Assembly: GCF_009757775.1 (NCBI RefSeq)
Contig: NZ_RHLK01000011.1
Location: forward strand, 62,001-126,000
Length of the DNA: 64,000 bases
Direction of reading: 5' to 3'
DNA from: Paenibacillus lutrae
Lineage (GTDB): Bacteria; Bacillota; Bacilli; Paenibacillales; NBRC-103111
This document shows positions 42,390 through 51,290 of this stretch, piece by piece. The notes beneath the pieces are model-generated. The model had not been told where the DNA came from. It saw only the letters and a list, made by a program, of their open reading frames with translations, and did not search any database. Position 1 is the stretch's first letter; the number at the start of each line of letters is the position of its first letter. Both the position numbers and the translations under genes were made by a program.

Positions 42390-45300
42390 ATGACCACATG
42401 CACGAGCACATCGTTCGATATCCAGGCGGGGAGCCTGCGGTTTGCTTTTCTAAACAGCGGAGATATCCGGGAAATCACCTCGGGGCCTTTCCTGATCAAT
42501 CAATGGCTGGCTAATCCGATTGACGGATCGCTGAATAATTTGTACCTTCGCCTGCACCGGGAGGAAGGAATCGAAGCGATTCCTTTGCTAGGCGTTCATT
42601 CGGGCAGCCGCTTTCGGTACAGCGGTTCCCAGGTGATCTGGGAAGGAACGGCCGAAGGGATGTCCTACCGGGTGACCTTCACTTTGACGCCCCGGGATAT
42701 CTGGTTCTGGGACGTTCAGGTCAGCGGAACCGCGGATGCTGAGATCGATTTGGTGTACGGTCAGGATTTGGGTCTTGCCGACCGGGGGGCCGTCCGCAGC
42801 AATGAAGCTTATCTGTCCCAATATATCGATCATACGGTATTTGACGACAGCGCATTAGGACGTGTCGTCTGCTCGCGTCAAAATCAGCCTCAAGGAACGT
42901 TGTTTCCTTATATGCAGCAGGGCTCCTTAACGAAAGCAGCCGGCTTCTCTACGGACGGGTTCCAGTTCTTCGGGCTTTCTTACAAGGAAACGGATAAGCC
43001 GGAAGCGTTATCCCGGAATGAACTTGCCAATGAAATTTACCAGTATGAGTTTGCGTATACAGCGCTCCAGTCGGAACGGGTCCGTATAGGCAGCGGGGTC
43101 GAAGCGGCCCGTTTCGTCTTCTACGGTCTCTTCAAGCCAAACCATCCGGAAGCCGTTACGTCTCTTGAATATGAAGAGGAAGTGGCGGAAGCATGGGAAT
43201 TAGCCCAGCGTATGTATGCAGATGATGCTTCCGGAGCAAATGGGCTTGCAGCCCGATCCGAGGGCGGGGCAGCTGCCGGCTTCACTGCAGCCAAACCTGT
43301 TCTTCGCTCCGCCGATATCGGCAAACCGCTGACGGGTGAAAGCTTCACCTCGGAAGAGATCCGGCATTATTTCCCGGAGCGCCGTCTGGAGGAACGTCAA
43401 GAAGACGAGCTGCTCTCCTTTTTTACGGAAACGTATGAGCATGTGGTGCTACAAGCAAAAGAACTCCAGGTTGAGCGTCCGCACGGGCACATCCTGATGA
43501 GCGGAGATAACGCACGGTTGAATGAGTCCGTTATCACATCTACTTCCTATATGTACGGGGTGTTTAACTCCCAGCTCACCGTAGGGAATACGTCTTTTAA
43601 TAAAATGCTGACCCATGCGCGTAATGCCCTGAACGTTCCCAAAACGGCGGGACAACGCATTTATATAGAGAGCGGGGGAGAATTCCGGCTGCTCACGTTA
43701 CCTTCTCTGTTCGAGATCGGATTCAACTACACGCGCTGGTATTATAAAATGCCCGGGGATACGGTCATCATCACCAACTTCACCGCTGCGGACGCGCCTG
43801 AAGTTCACCTGCAGATCGTCTCGGAGCAAGGTAAGGCATACCGGTACCTCGTGACCAACCAGGTTGTTATGAACAACAACGAGTACGAGGTTCCGTTCTG
43901 CCGGGAGCTGGAAGCGGACGGACAAACCATTGCGTTCACTGCCGATAACGCTTCAGACAGCGCTGCCGTGTGGCCGGACCTGCGCTACCGCATGCGCGTG
44001 GAGGGGGCGGGCCTCGGCGTGACAGATGAGAGCCGGCTGGCACCTGATGCCGCACCGGGCTCGGCCTCGCTGGTCGTGCTGGAGATTGGCGCGAGTGCCT
44101 CCTGGAGCCTGACAGTGCAAGGGCTGCTTCGCGGGGAAGAAGCTGCCTTCACCGGGGCAGATGCCGCTCAGGAAGCTGCGCGCTACCGGGACTTCCTGGA
44201 GTCCGTCATGAACGGATTCCGTTTGTCGCGCTCCGGTGCCGGCACGGATGAGTCGCTGGACAAGATGAATGCGCTGGCCTGGTGGTACACCCATAATATG
44301 CTCGTCCACTACTCGGTTCCGCACGGATTGGAACAGTATGGCGGAGCCGCATGGGGAACACGGGACGTGTGCCAGGGGCCGATGGAGTATTTTGCCGCCA
44401 CAGGCAAGTACGATGAAATTCGTGACATTCTGCGCACTTTATATGCCCATCAGTATGAAGATGAGGGCAACTGGCCGCAGTGGTTCATGTTTGACCGGTA
44501 TGCCCACATCCAGCAGGAGGAGAGCCATGGGGATGTCATCGTGTGGCCGCTGAAAATTCTCGGCGATTATTTGGCCGCAACCGGGGATGTGGCTTTCCTC
44601 CAGGAAAAGCTTCCTTACACGAAGCGGCATACGTTTGGTTTCACAGAGGAGCAGGCTTCTTTGAAGGATCACGTCCGCAAAGAAGTCCAGTATATCCAGC
44701 GTAACTTCCTGCATGATACCCACCTGTCTTCATACGGGGATGGAGACTGGGATGACACGCTTCAGCCGGCTAATGCCCGGCTCAAGAAGTATATGGTCAG
44801 CTCTTGGACTGTGGCGCTGACCTACCAGGCAGTCCGTCAGCTCTCTGCCGTACTGACAGAGGCGGACCCGGATTTATCGGCGGAGCTGGGGGAGATGGCA
44901 GCCGGTATTAAGCGGGATTTCTCCCTCTATGTGCTGAATACGGACGTCATTCCCGGTTTCGTCTATATGGAGAAACCCGGCGAGACCGAGTTTATGCTGC
45001 ATCCGTCGGATACGAAGACGGGCATCTCTTACCGGCTGCTGCCGATGACGCGTAGTATGATCAGTGAACTGTTTACGCCAGAGCAGGCCGAAGCGCACTA
45101 CCGCCTCATCAAGGAAGAGATGTACTACCCTGACGGCGTCCGCCTGATGAACCGGCCTGCCCATTACGACGGTGGCGTCAGCCGCCACTTCAAGCGTGCG
45201 GAGCAGGCAGCTAATTTGGGCCGCGAAGTCGGCCTGCAGTATGTCCATGCCCATATCCGCTTTGTAGAAGCGATGGCCAAGCTGGGCAAGGCCGATGAAG

Positions 45301-45812
45301 TCTGGCGCGGCCTGCAGGTGATCAACCCTGTCCGGATCCAGGATGTTGTGCCTAGTGCCGAGCTCCGCCAGAGCAACGCTTACTTCAGCAGCTCGGACGG
45401 CAAGTTCAATACCCGCTATGAAGCCCAGGAACGGTTCGGGGAGCTTCGGGATGGCAGCGTTGCCGTTAAAGGAGGCTGGAGAATTTATTCCAGCGGTCCG
45501 GGAATTTACATGAACCAGCTTATTTCCAGCTGCCTGGGGATACGGACCCAAGGCGGAGACCTTGTTGTAGATCCGGTGCTGCCGGCGGATCTTGACGGTC
45601 TGCGGTTTGATTTCCGGATTATGGATATCCCTGTCACCTTCCTGTACCATGCTGCGGGTAAACCGGTCCGGCGTGTAAGTGTGAACGGACATGATCTGAT
45701 CACGGAGGAAGTGGCCAACCGTTACCGCGCGGGCGGTCTGCGGATCAAGCGTGAGGAGCTGCTGAAGCACCTTTCGGGCACTGGCCGGAATGTTATTGAA
45801 CTAGTTAACTGA
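42390..45812 (+). CDS. GH94 phosphorylase, probable 1,2-beta-oligoglucan phosphorylase
   Basis: The 1,140-residue cytosolic protein is of the length and domain plan of the GH94 1,2-beta-oligoglucan phosphorylases (SOGP, EC 2.4.1.333) from Listeria and Lachnoclostridium. It has a beta-sandwich N-terminal domain (about 1-280), a linker helix region with FFTETYEHVVLQAKELQVERPH (near 345-365), an (alpha/alpha)6 barrel in the C-terminal half, and the acid motif GDGDWDDTL (784-791) containing the candidate proton donor. It would convert 1,2-beta-glucan chains and phosphate to glucose 1-phosphate. Smaller GH94 enzymes (cellobiose phosphorylases) are about 800 residues, which argues against them. 20 nt after the GH3 gene. 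Confidence 0.85.
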   Translation: MTTCTSTSFDIQAGSLRFAFLNSGDIREITSGPFLINQWLANPIDGSLNNLYLRLHREEGIEAIPLLGVHSGSRFRYSGSQVIWEGTAEGMSYRVTFTLTPRDIWFWDVQVSGTADAEIDLVYGQDLGLADRGAVRSNEAYLSQYIDHTVFDDSALGRVVCSRQNQPQGTLFPYMQQGSLTKAAGFSTDGFQFFGLSYKETDKPEALSRNELANEIYQYEFAYTALQSERVRIGSGVEAARFVFYGLFKPNHPEAVTSLEYEEEVAEAWELAQRMYADDASGANGLAARSEGGAAAGFTAAKPVLRSADIGKPLTGESFTSEEIRHYFPERRLEERQEDELLSFFTETYEHVVLQAKELQVERPHGHILMSGDNARLNESVITSTSYMYGVFNSQLTVGNTSFNKMLTHARNALNVPKTAGQRIYIESGGEFRLLTLPSLFEIGFNYTRWYYKMPGDTVIITNFTAADAPEVHLQIVSEQGKAYRYLVTNQVVMNNNEYEVPFCRELEADGQTIAFTADNASDSAAVWPDLRYRMRVEGAGLGVTDESRLAPDAAPGSASLVVLEIGASASWSLTVQGLLRGEEAAFTGADAAQEAARYRDFLESVMNGFRLSRSGAGTDESLDKMNALAWWYTHNMLVHYSVPHGLEQYGGAAWGTRDVCQGPMEYFAATGKYDEIRDILRTLYAHQYEDEGNWPQWFMFDRYAHIQQEESHGDVIVWPLKILGDYLAATGDVAFLQEKLPYTKRHTFGFTEEQASLKDHVRKEVQYIQRNFLHDTHLSSYGDGDWDDTLQPANARLKKYMVSSWTVALTYQAVRQLSAVLTEADPDLSAELGEMAAGIKRDFSLYVLNTDVIPGFVYMEKPGETEFMLHPSDTKTGISYRLLPMTRSMISELFTPEQAEAHYRLIKEEMYYPDGVRLMNRPAHYDGGVSRHFKRAEQAANLGREVGLQYVHAHIRFVEAMAKLGKADEVWRGLQVINPVRIQDVVPSAELRQSNAYFSSSDGKFNTRYEAQERFGELRDGSVAVKGGWRIYSSGPGIYMNQLISSCLGIRTQGGDLVVDPVLPADLDGLRFDFRIMDIPVTFLYHAAGKPVRRVSVNGHDLITEEVANRYRAGGLRIKREELLKHLSGTGRNVIELVN

Positions 45813-45820
45813 GCCGAAAC

Positions 45821-45845
45821 GGCGGTCCTGCTGGACCGTCCTTTT
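45821..45845 (+). terminator. Terminator of the GH3/GH94 operon
   Basis: GGCGGTCC-TGCT-GGACCGTCC followed by TTTTG. Confidence 0.85.
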
Positions 45846-45936
45846 GCTTTTACAACCGGATTCATTAGGGGATAGTAAGCAAGCGAAATAATGGTATGAT
45901 TAACCTAATAGAAATGAAACGTGAGGAGAGAGTATT

Positions 45937-46911
45937 GTGGTCAGCATTAAAGATATCGCAAAAAAAGCGGGTGTTTCTATATCGACGGTATCGTACGCGC
46001 TGAACGGCAGCTCCAAGGTAACGGATGAAACATGTGCCCGTATTCTGGCGATCGCCAAAGAACTGGACTATACGCCCAATGCAGCGGCACGGACACTTAA
46101 GAAAAGGCAGACGAAAATTATCGGTGTTTTTCTGACGGATTTTAGCGGCCCGTTCTATGGTCTGCTGCTGCAGGGCATTAAGGAAGGGCTGGACCGTCAA
46201 GGCTATGAGGTCATCGTATGCAGTGGGGAGCAGTCTCATCGTTTCCTTCCGGAGAGGATGATTGACGGCGCTATCGTGCTGGACGCGGCCTTCTCCGACA
46301 AGGAACTGCTGCAGCATGCGGACCGGGGGCATAAGATTGTCGTCCTGGACCGGGAACTGGTTCACCCGAATATTAATCAGGTGCTGCTGGATAACAAAGC
46401 GGGAGCGACACTGGCGGCGGAACATGCGCTGGATCTTGGCTATCGCAAACTGTATGTCGTAACGGGGCCGCAAGCTTCCTATGACGCCAACAAGCGTCTG
46501 CAGGCCGTCAAACAGGTAATGGACCGGGTCCCGGATGCCGAATATACGGAGATCGAGGGCAACTTCAGCAAATCTTCCGGCGAGAAAGCGGCAGAACGCA
46601 TCCTGCAGGAATACAGGGAGCCGTCAGCTGTATTGTGCCTTAACGATGAGATGGCTATCGGCGTGTATAATACGGTCATGCAGTCAGAGTACCGGATCGG
46701 AGAGCATATCCATATCATCGGCTTTGATAATATTGAATTGTCCGCTTACATGACCCCGCGCCTGGCCACGATTGATTACTCCAAGCACAAATGGGGGGCG
46801 CTGGCAGCCGAACAGCTGCTGAAGATTATCTCCGGCGAAGCGGTCGAGAATGAACGGATCTATGTCACGCTGGTCCCTGGAGAGTCTATTCAGCTTAACG
46901 AAAGGCCGTGA
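45937..46911 (+). CDS. LacI-family repressor of the sugar cluster
   Basis: The 324-residue protein starts with the LacI HTH: SIKDIAKKAGVSISTVSYAL (residues 3-22), a hinge helix near 45-60 and a periplasmic-binding-like effector domain (60-324) with DGAIVLDAAFSD and LCLNDEMAIGVYN segments. GTG start at 45937 after GAGGAGAG. It lies directly after the GH94 terminator. The CGAAACGTTTCG sites at 39966 and 40117 are the expected targets; an oligoglucan or sophorose is the expected inducer (inference). Confidence 0.9.
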   Translation: MVSIKDIAKKAGVSISTVSYALNGSSKVTDETCARILAIAKELDYTPNAAARTLKKRQTKIIGVFLTDFSGPFYGLLLQGIKEGLDRQGYEVIVCSGEQSHRFLPERMIDGAIVLDAAFSDKELLQHADRGHKIVVLDRELVHPNINQVLLDNKAGATLAAEHALDLGYRKLYVVTGPQASYDANKRLQAVKQVMDRVPDAEYTEIEGNFSKSSGEKAAERILQEYREPSAVLCLNDEMAIGVYNTVMQSEYRIGEHIHIIGFDNIELSAYMTPRLATIDYSKHKWGALAAEQLLKIISGEAVENERIYVTLVPGESIQLNERP

Positions 46912-46946
46912 GGATGACTGTGCGAGGCGAGCAAAGGAAGAGAAGG

Positions 46947-46982
46947 AGCCGCTAATCCCAAGTGATTAGTCGGCTTTTTTGG
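46947..46982 (+). terminator. Terminator of the LacI gene
   Basis: AGCCGCTAATC pairs with GATTAGTCGGCT (one offset) followed by TTTTTT. Confidence 0.88.
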
Positions 46983-47483
46983 TTAGACAGGATTCTGTTC
47001 CGCAAAGGGGATAAGCCTAATCATTTCTCTCTCCCAGACTCATAAACAACCTCAAGCTGCTTCCATCTTTAAATAGCAGAGGATTACGTAACGATAAGAT
47101 TTTCTTCCTATTAATCAAGTGAATACTCATATATATCCAGTTTATCATTTTTTAAGAACGGCGAATGTTATTCTTCTAGAGTGAAGTTTGGGATGTGCGA
47201 ATTTCCAATTCATAATTTATATTTACTGATTATGGAAATGATAGATGGGTTAAATAATTTAAAGAGGTAAGCCGCCCGAAAAAATTGCAATCAGAATAAG
47301 AATAAAATATTTTCAAGCTTATGGGTTGAAGGTAGTGGAGTCGCAAGAGAAAGAGCAGTCTATTCTCGATTGAGAAAAAACTGCTCCTTAATACTGCAAA
47401 ATCTTATTTGAATTAAAGGTCCTTCCTAAACGTGATAACCTTTGAAGGGTCTTCCACAGGATTCTTCAGTGTTAATAATTTTC
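46983..47483. other. AT-rich intergenic region with two minus-strand hairpins
   Basis: No gene seen. GAGCAGT/ACTGCTC with an inner TTCTC/GAGAA stem (47354-47387) and AAGGTCCTTC/GAAGGGTCTT (about 47416-47454) could end the minus-strand gene at 47484. The remainder is AT-rich without a readable signal. Confidence 0.5.
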
Positions 47484-47813
47484 TTAAGGCTGCACAGTAA
47501 CATAATAAACAACTCTTGTACCACTATTCCATTCCGCAACTACAGTACCAGTCCCCGCTGCGAAAGCAGTTAAGTTTCCGAATCCATCTAGTCCAAGACA
47601 GTTAGTTGGATTTGCGGCTGAAATCGAAACATGATCGCCTGCAATTTTTCTGCCTTCTCCAACTCTCATAGTGATAGAGGAGTAAATAGTAGATTGTGTT
47701 TCAATTTTAGTAGGTTGATTACCTTGTACTGTTGCGGCGGATGCTTGGTTTGCAATTAAACCACTTGATAAGATTGTTGCAAATGCAGTTAAAGTTAGGA
47801 TTGCTTTTTTCAT
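47484..47813 (-). CDS. Small secreted protein, Big_2-like fragment
   Basis: The 109-residue protein has a signal peptide (1-26; MKKAILTLTAF, AxA cleavage near NQASAAT). The mature part of about 83 residues is beta-rich and the end (LTAFAAGTGTVVAEWNSGTRVVYYVTV) resembles the second half of a bacterial Ig-like Big_2 domain. It contains one Cys and no catalytic signature. A consensus-like promoter lies upstream. It may be a small secreted or wall-associated domain protein; function unknown. Confidence 0.7.
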   Translation of the reverse strand: MKKAILTLTAFATILSSGLIANQASAATVQGNQPTKIETQSTIYSSITMRVGEGRKIAGDHVSISAANPTNCLGLDGFGNLTAFAAGTGTVVAEWNSGTRVVYYVTVQP

Positions 47814-47870
47814 TTTCTCAGCTCCTATATGAATTATTTTTTATGTTTATCTGGTTGTCTTTACGTTTTA

Positions 47871-47899
47871 ATAGTAACAGAAAACTTTACAAATATCAA
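47871..47899 (-). promoter_or_regulatory. Sigma-A promoter of the small secreted protein
   Basis: On the minus strand TTGATA, 17 bp, TACTAT. The implied leader is about 50 nt and the ribosome binding site AGGAGCT lies next to the start. Confidence 0.7.
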
Positions 47900-48153
47900 C
47901 ATAAATTACATATTATGTATTGTTTTATATAAAGCAATAACTAGACAGCATTTGAAAGAGCATAGCCTTACAGAAATTTATTAAGGAAACACTTACATCG
48001 GACAGAGGTATAAGGATGATTTTTAGCAGGGTACGAGCGTGGTACAGAAGGTATCACCGTTTGTATCGATTGATGAATATCAGGGTTGAACAGAGGCTAG
48101 TAATGCTCAACGTAATAATATACTTCCTGTATCAAATGTCCTTGCATTCGTTC

Positions 48154-48182
48154 TTGCAAAAAAGAAATGAGCATGATAGAAT
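48154..48182 (+). promoter_or_regulatory. Sigma-A promoter of the TetR gene
   Basis: TTGCAA (48154-48159), 17-bp spacer, TAGAAT (48177-48182). Confidence 0.65.
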
Positions 48183-48193
48183 AACTTCAGCTT

Positions 48194-48225
48194 AGAAAAT
48201 GACCAAATGAACATTTTAGTCATAT
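48194..48225 (+). promoter_or_regulatory. Operator copy 1 (TetR autoregulation)
   Basis: AGAAAATGACC, 13 nt, AGTCATAT: an inverted repeat with ATGAC/GTCAT arms. It overlaps or directly follows the predicted transcription start of the TetR gene. The same element with identical spacing occurs at 48837-48868. Confidence 0.7.
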
Positions 48226-48242
48226 CGTATCGAGGTGATGAA

Positions 48243-48815
48243 ATGGCAGTTGACCGTCGTGAACTTATTATAGAAGCGGCGTCAAAATCTTTTGCTCTAT
48301 TCGGGTACAAAGCGACTACAATGGATCAGATTGCCAAAATCGCAAATGTAGGCAAAGGAACTATTTATACTTATTTTATTAATAAGGAAGAATTGTTCCA
48401 GGAAATCATGAACCGGCTCATTCAGGAACTGAAGCATGTGGCCGAAGAGGCTTTGGATCCGAAGCTGCGCTTTTTCGAGAATTTGGGCAGAGTGCTGGAT
48501 CGAATATTGGATTTTCAGGAAGAGCACGAACTGGCGATCAAGCTTTCACAAGAGGTCAAAGAGATCAGTACGCAAATGGCGCATGAAGGGATTCAGCAGA
48601 TAGAGAAGGCGATTGTCGGTTACATTCAGCAGCAGGTTCAGTATGCGGTTGATAAAGGCGAAATCAAGCCCTGCAATCCCGAAATTACGGCGTATGTGAT
48701 GCTGAAACTGTTTATAGCATTGACCTCGGACTGGAGAAATACGCATGAACGGCTGGATAAGAAGCAAGTGGCTGAATTGCTCCGGTTTTATTTACAAGAA
48801 GGGTTGGCTCCATAA
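48243..48815 (+). CDS. TetR-family repressor of yhgE
   Basis: The 190-residue protein has an N-terminal TetR HTH (about 8-55; ASKSFALFGYKATTMDQIAKIANVGKGTI by position, ending TYFINKEELF) and a helical ligand-binding domain (60-190). ATG 48243 follows GAGGTGAT; the upstream ATG at 48207 lies within the operator. It precedes yhgE, and both genes carry the AGAAAATGACC-N13-AGTCATAT element at their promoters, so it likely represses itself and yhgE. The inducer is unknown; membrane-active or hydrophobic compounds are typical. Confidence 0.9.
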   Translation: MAVDRRELIIEAASKSFALFGYKATTMDQIAKIANVGKGTIYTYFINKEELFQEIMNRLIQELKHVAEEALDPKLRFFENLGRVLDRILDFQEEHELAIKLSQEVKEISTQMAHEGIQQIEKAIVGYIQQQVQYAVDKGEIKPCNPEITAYVMLKLFIALTSDWRNTHERLDKKQVAELLRFYLQEGLAP

Positions 48816-48836
48816 GCGCTGGCCTTTTTTTACGCA

Positions 48837-48868
48837 AGAAAATGACCGTTTGACGAAAATAGTCATAT
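48837..48868 (+). promoter_or_regulatory. Operator copy 2 at the yhgE promoter
   Basis: Same element as 48194-48225: AGAAAATGACC, 13 nt, AGTCATAT. A -35-like TTGACG (48851-48856) lies inside it and ATTATA (48875-48880) follows at 18 bp, so a bound repressor would cover the promoter. Confidence 0.7.
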
Positions 48869-48891
48869 AGTAAATTATAGGAGTGGGAAAG

Positions 48892-51123
48892 ATGAAGAAG
48901 GGTACTAGACAAAGACAATTCGGGAGTGAATTAGCTTCGATTGTGCGCAACCGCAAGGTGCTGATCCCCGTTATTGCGGTATTGATGGTTCCCGTATTGT
49001 ACACGGCCATGTTTCTGGTGGCTTTCTGGGACCCTTACGCCAAGATGGCTGAGTTACCGGTAGCGATTGTCAATGCGGATAAAGGCACGGAGTTTAATGG
49101 GAAGACGCTGCATATCGGCGATGAATTTGTCCAAAAGCTCAAGGAAGACCCGCAGTTCCGCTGGGAATTCGTATCGAAGGATGAAGCGGCTGCCGGAATG
49201 GCAGACAAGAAATATTACATGACGATCGAAATTCCTGAGGATTTCTCGGAGAAGACGACAACGTTAACCTCTGACAATCCGACTGCGGCACGGTTCACCT
49301 ATCTGCCGAATGAGAGCTTCAACTTCCTGGCTTCTCAAATCGGGGGTACCGCTGTAGAGAAAATGAAGGAATCTCTGAATAAGAACATCACGGAAACCTA
49401 TGCCCGTACCGTCTTCGATCAAGTCGAGGAACTGACCGATGGGATCGGCAAGGCGAGCGACGGGGCCGGCAAGCTGGCTGAAGGAACATCTGCAGCTAAG
49501 GACGGCGCTATTAAAATCGAAGAAAACCTCGGCAATCTCGTTAACGGCACGTTAACTTTAAAAGAAGGCGCCGTGAAGCTGGAAGCCGGCGGTGCGAAGC
49601 TGGACCAGGGCGCCGCGAAGCTTAACAGCGGAGCAAGCAGTCTGGCGGGCGGCTTGGCGCAGCTGCAGGAAGCCCAGAAGCAGCTCGGTTCGGGCGCAGC
49701 GGATCTGGGAACCGGTGCCGCATCGCTGGGAACCGGCGCGCAGAACTTAAGCAGCGGCCTCACCCAGCTGGCAGACGGCAGCGGCAAGCTGACCGCCAGC
49801 TCCGGGCAGGCTTCGCAGGCTTCCAAGCAGCTCGCGGACGGTCTTGCCGAGTCCGGAGCGGGCGCGGCGAAGCTTGAGCAGAGCGCAGCTGATCTCGCGA
49901 AGGGGCTCGAAGGCCTTGCGCAGCAGAATGAGGAGCTTGCGCAGGATGTCGGCTTCCAGAAGCTGCTCGCAGGAAGCAAGCAGCTCGCCGCGGGCATGAC
50001 CAGCTCCAAGGAAGCGCAGGAGCAATTGGGCCAGGGCGCGGCTCAGCTTAATCAAGGTTTGGGCCAGCTGAATTCCGGCCTGACTGCTTTTGACGGCAAG
50101 CTGAAAGAAGCCACAGCTGGCGGACAGAAGCTGTCTGCAGGCGGCCAGCAGGTAGCTGAGGGCGCCAAGAAGCTGACTGGCGGCATGGATCGATTCGGGG
50201 CCAAGCTCGGCGAAGCCCAAGCCGGAAGCCAGGAACTCGCAACCGGAGCAGCGCAGCTGACCGGCGGCGCTTCCGAGCTGCACCAGGGCTTAACCCAGCT
50301 CACCACTAATTTGAACCCGTTCATCGACGGTTCGCAGCAGCTCAAAGACGGGGCGGATCAGATTGCTTCGGGTCTTACGGAGCTGAATGACGGCTCGAAC
50401 GAACTGTCCTCTAAGCTGAGCGATGCATCTGACAAAACATCCGGTCTTAAGGTGTCCGATTCGATGTACGATATGTTCGCTGGACCGGTGAAGGCCGATA
50501 CGGAGAAGATCAACGAAGTTCCGAACTACGGAACAGGTTTCGCGCCATACTTCCTGTCGCTGGGTCTGTACGTAGGTGCTCTTGTACTGACCATTGTGTA
50601 CTCGGTACGTGAGCCTGCGATTGCTCCAAGAAGCGGCTGGAGCTGGTTCTGGAGTAAAGCACTGACACTGATCACGGCAGGGACTATCCAAGCCATCGTG
50701 GCCGATGCCGCGCTTCTGTGGCTGCTTGATATGGAAGTGAAGAGCATTCCGCTGTTTATGCTGTTCTCGATTCTTACAAGTATCTGTTTCATGATGCTGA
50801 TTCAGTTCCTGGTGACAACGATGCAGAATCCGGGCCGTTTCCTGGCTATCGTGATCCTGATTTTCCAACTGACCAGCTCGGCAGGGACTTTCCCTCTGGA
50901 ACTGATTCCGAACTGGCTGCAGAAAGTAACGCCTTGGCTGCCGATGACCTATTCGGTTGCAGGTCTTAAGGATGTTATTTCAAGCGGCAATTACGATTCC
51001 ATGTGGAGTAACTTAGGCATTCTGGGTATTTTCACTGTCTTGTTCGCCGGCATTACCCTGACCTACTTTATTGTGCTTCACCGTAAAACAAAAGCGCAGA
51101 ACCTTGAGGCGAATCCCGCCTGA
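48892..51123 (+). CDS. yhgE: YhgE/Pip-type membrane protein
   Basis: The 743-residue protein has one N-terminal membrane helix (about 22-44; VLIPVIAVLMVPVLYTAMF) and a cluster of five or six helices at the C-terminus (about 540-735), the YhgE/Pip and ABC-2-like plan. Between them is a large extracytoplasmic region. After a globular N-terminal part (VAIVNADKGTEF, about 60-180), residues about 190-520 are a long series of L-x-x-G-a-x-x-L heptad-like repeats, predicted as helical coiled-coil stalk. YhgE relatives include phage receptor Pip and type VII secretion-associated YueB. ATG 48892 follows AGGAG; the GTG at 48883 overlaps it. Under the TetR regulator upstream. Confidence 0.92.
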   Translation: MKKGTRQRQFGSELASIVRNRKVLIPVIAVLMVPVLYTAMFLVAFWDPYAKMAELPVAIVNADKGTEFNGKTLHIGDEFVQKLKEDPQFRWEFVSKDEAAAGMADKKYYMTIEIPEDFSEKTTTLTSDNPTAARFTYLPNESFNFLASQIGGTAVEKMKESLNKNITETYARTVFDQVEELTDGIGKASDGAGKLAEGTSAAKDGAIKIEENLGNLVNGTLTLKEGAVKLEAGGAKLDQGAAKLNSGASSLAGGLAQLQEAQKQLGSGAADLGTGAASLGTGAQNLSSGLTQLADGSGKLTASSGQASQASKQLADGLAESGAGAAKLEQSAADLAKGLEGLAQQNEELAQDVGFQKLLAGSKQLAAGMTSSKEAQEQLGQGAAQLNQGLGQLNSGLTAFDGKLKEATAGGQKLSAGGQQVAEGAKKLTGGMDRFGAKLGEAQAGSQELATGAAQLTGGASELHQGLTQLTTNLNPFIDGSQQLKDGADQIASGLTELNDGSNELSSKLSDASDKTSGLKVSDSMYDMFAGPVKADTEKINEVPNYGTGFAPYFLSLGLYVGALVLTIVYSVREPAIAPRSGWSWFWSKALTLITAGTIQAIVADAALLWLLDMEVKSIPLFMLFSILTSICFMMLIQFLVTTMQNPGRFLAIVILIFQLTSSAGTFPLELIPNWLQKVTPWLPMTYSVAGLKDVISSGNYDSMWSNLGILGIFTVLFAGITLTYFIVLHRKTKAQNLEANPA

Positions 51124-51183
51124 CGGTCCATTGCGGGCATCGTAATAAAATAAGCGTGAGCGAATAAAAGAGAGAATTGAAAT

Positions 51184-51232
51184 GAGCCGTCCCCTAAGCA
51201 GCCAAAGCTGTTCAGGAGACGGCTCTTCTTTT
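51184..51232. terminator. Terminator of yhgE
   Basis: GAGCCGTC..AGCAGC pairs with GCTGTT..GACGGCTC followed by TTCTTTT. Confidence 0.85.
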
Positions 51233-51233
51233 A

Positions 51234-51290
51234 CACTGGAACCTTTACTTTCACTGGAACCTTTTCACTGGAACCTTTACTCTACAGGAA
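51234..51290. repeat. Tandem repeat across the subtilase stop codon
   Basis: Three copies of CACTGGAACCTTTACTTT-like units at 51234, 51252 and 51266, with a diverged fourth from 51284. Read on the minus strand they would code VPVK(VK) if in frame, matching the C-terminal VPVE of the subtilase; the stop codon (51277-51279) lies inside the third copy. Confidence 0.75.

Noticed and set aside
51232-51276. Continuation of the subtilase through the repeats
   Set aside because: The in-frame TAA at 51277-51279 ends the protein; only a frame change would read the remaining units.
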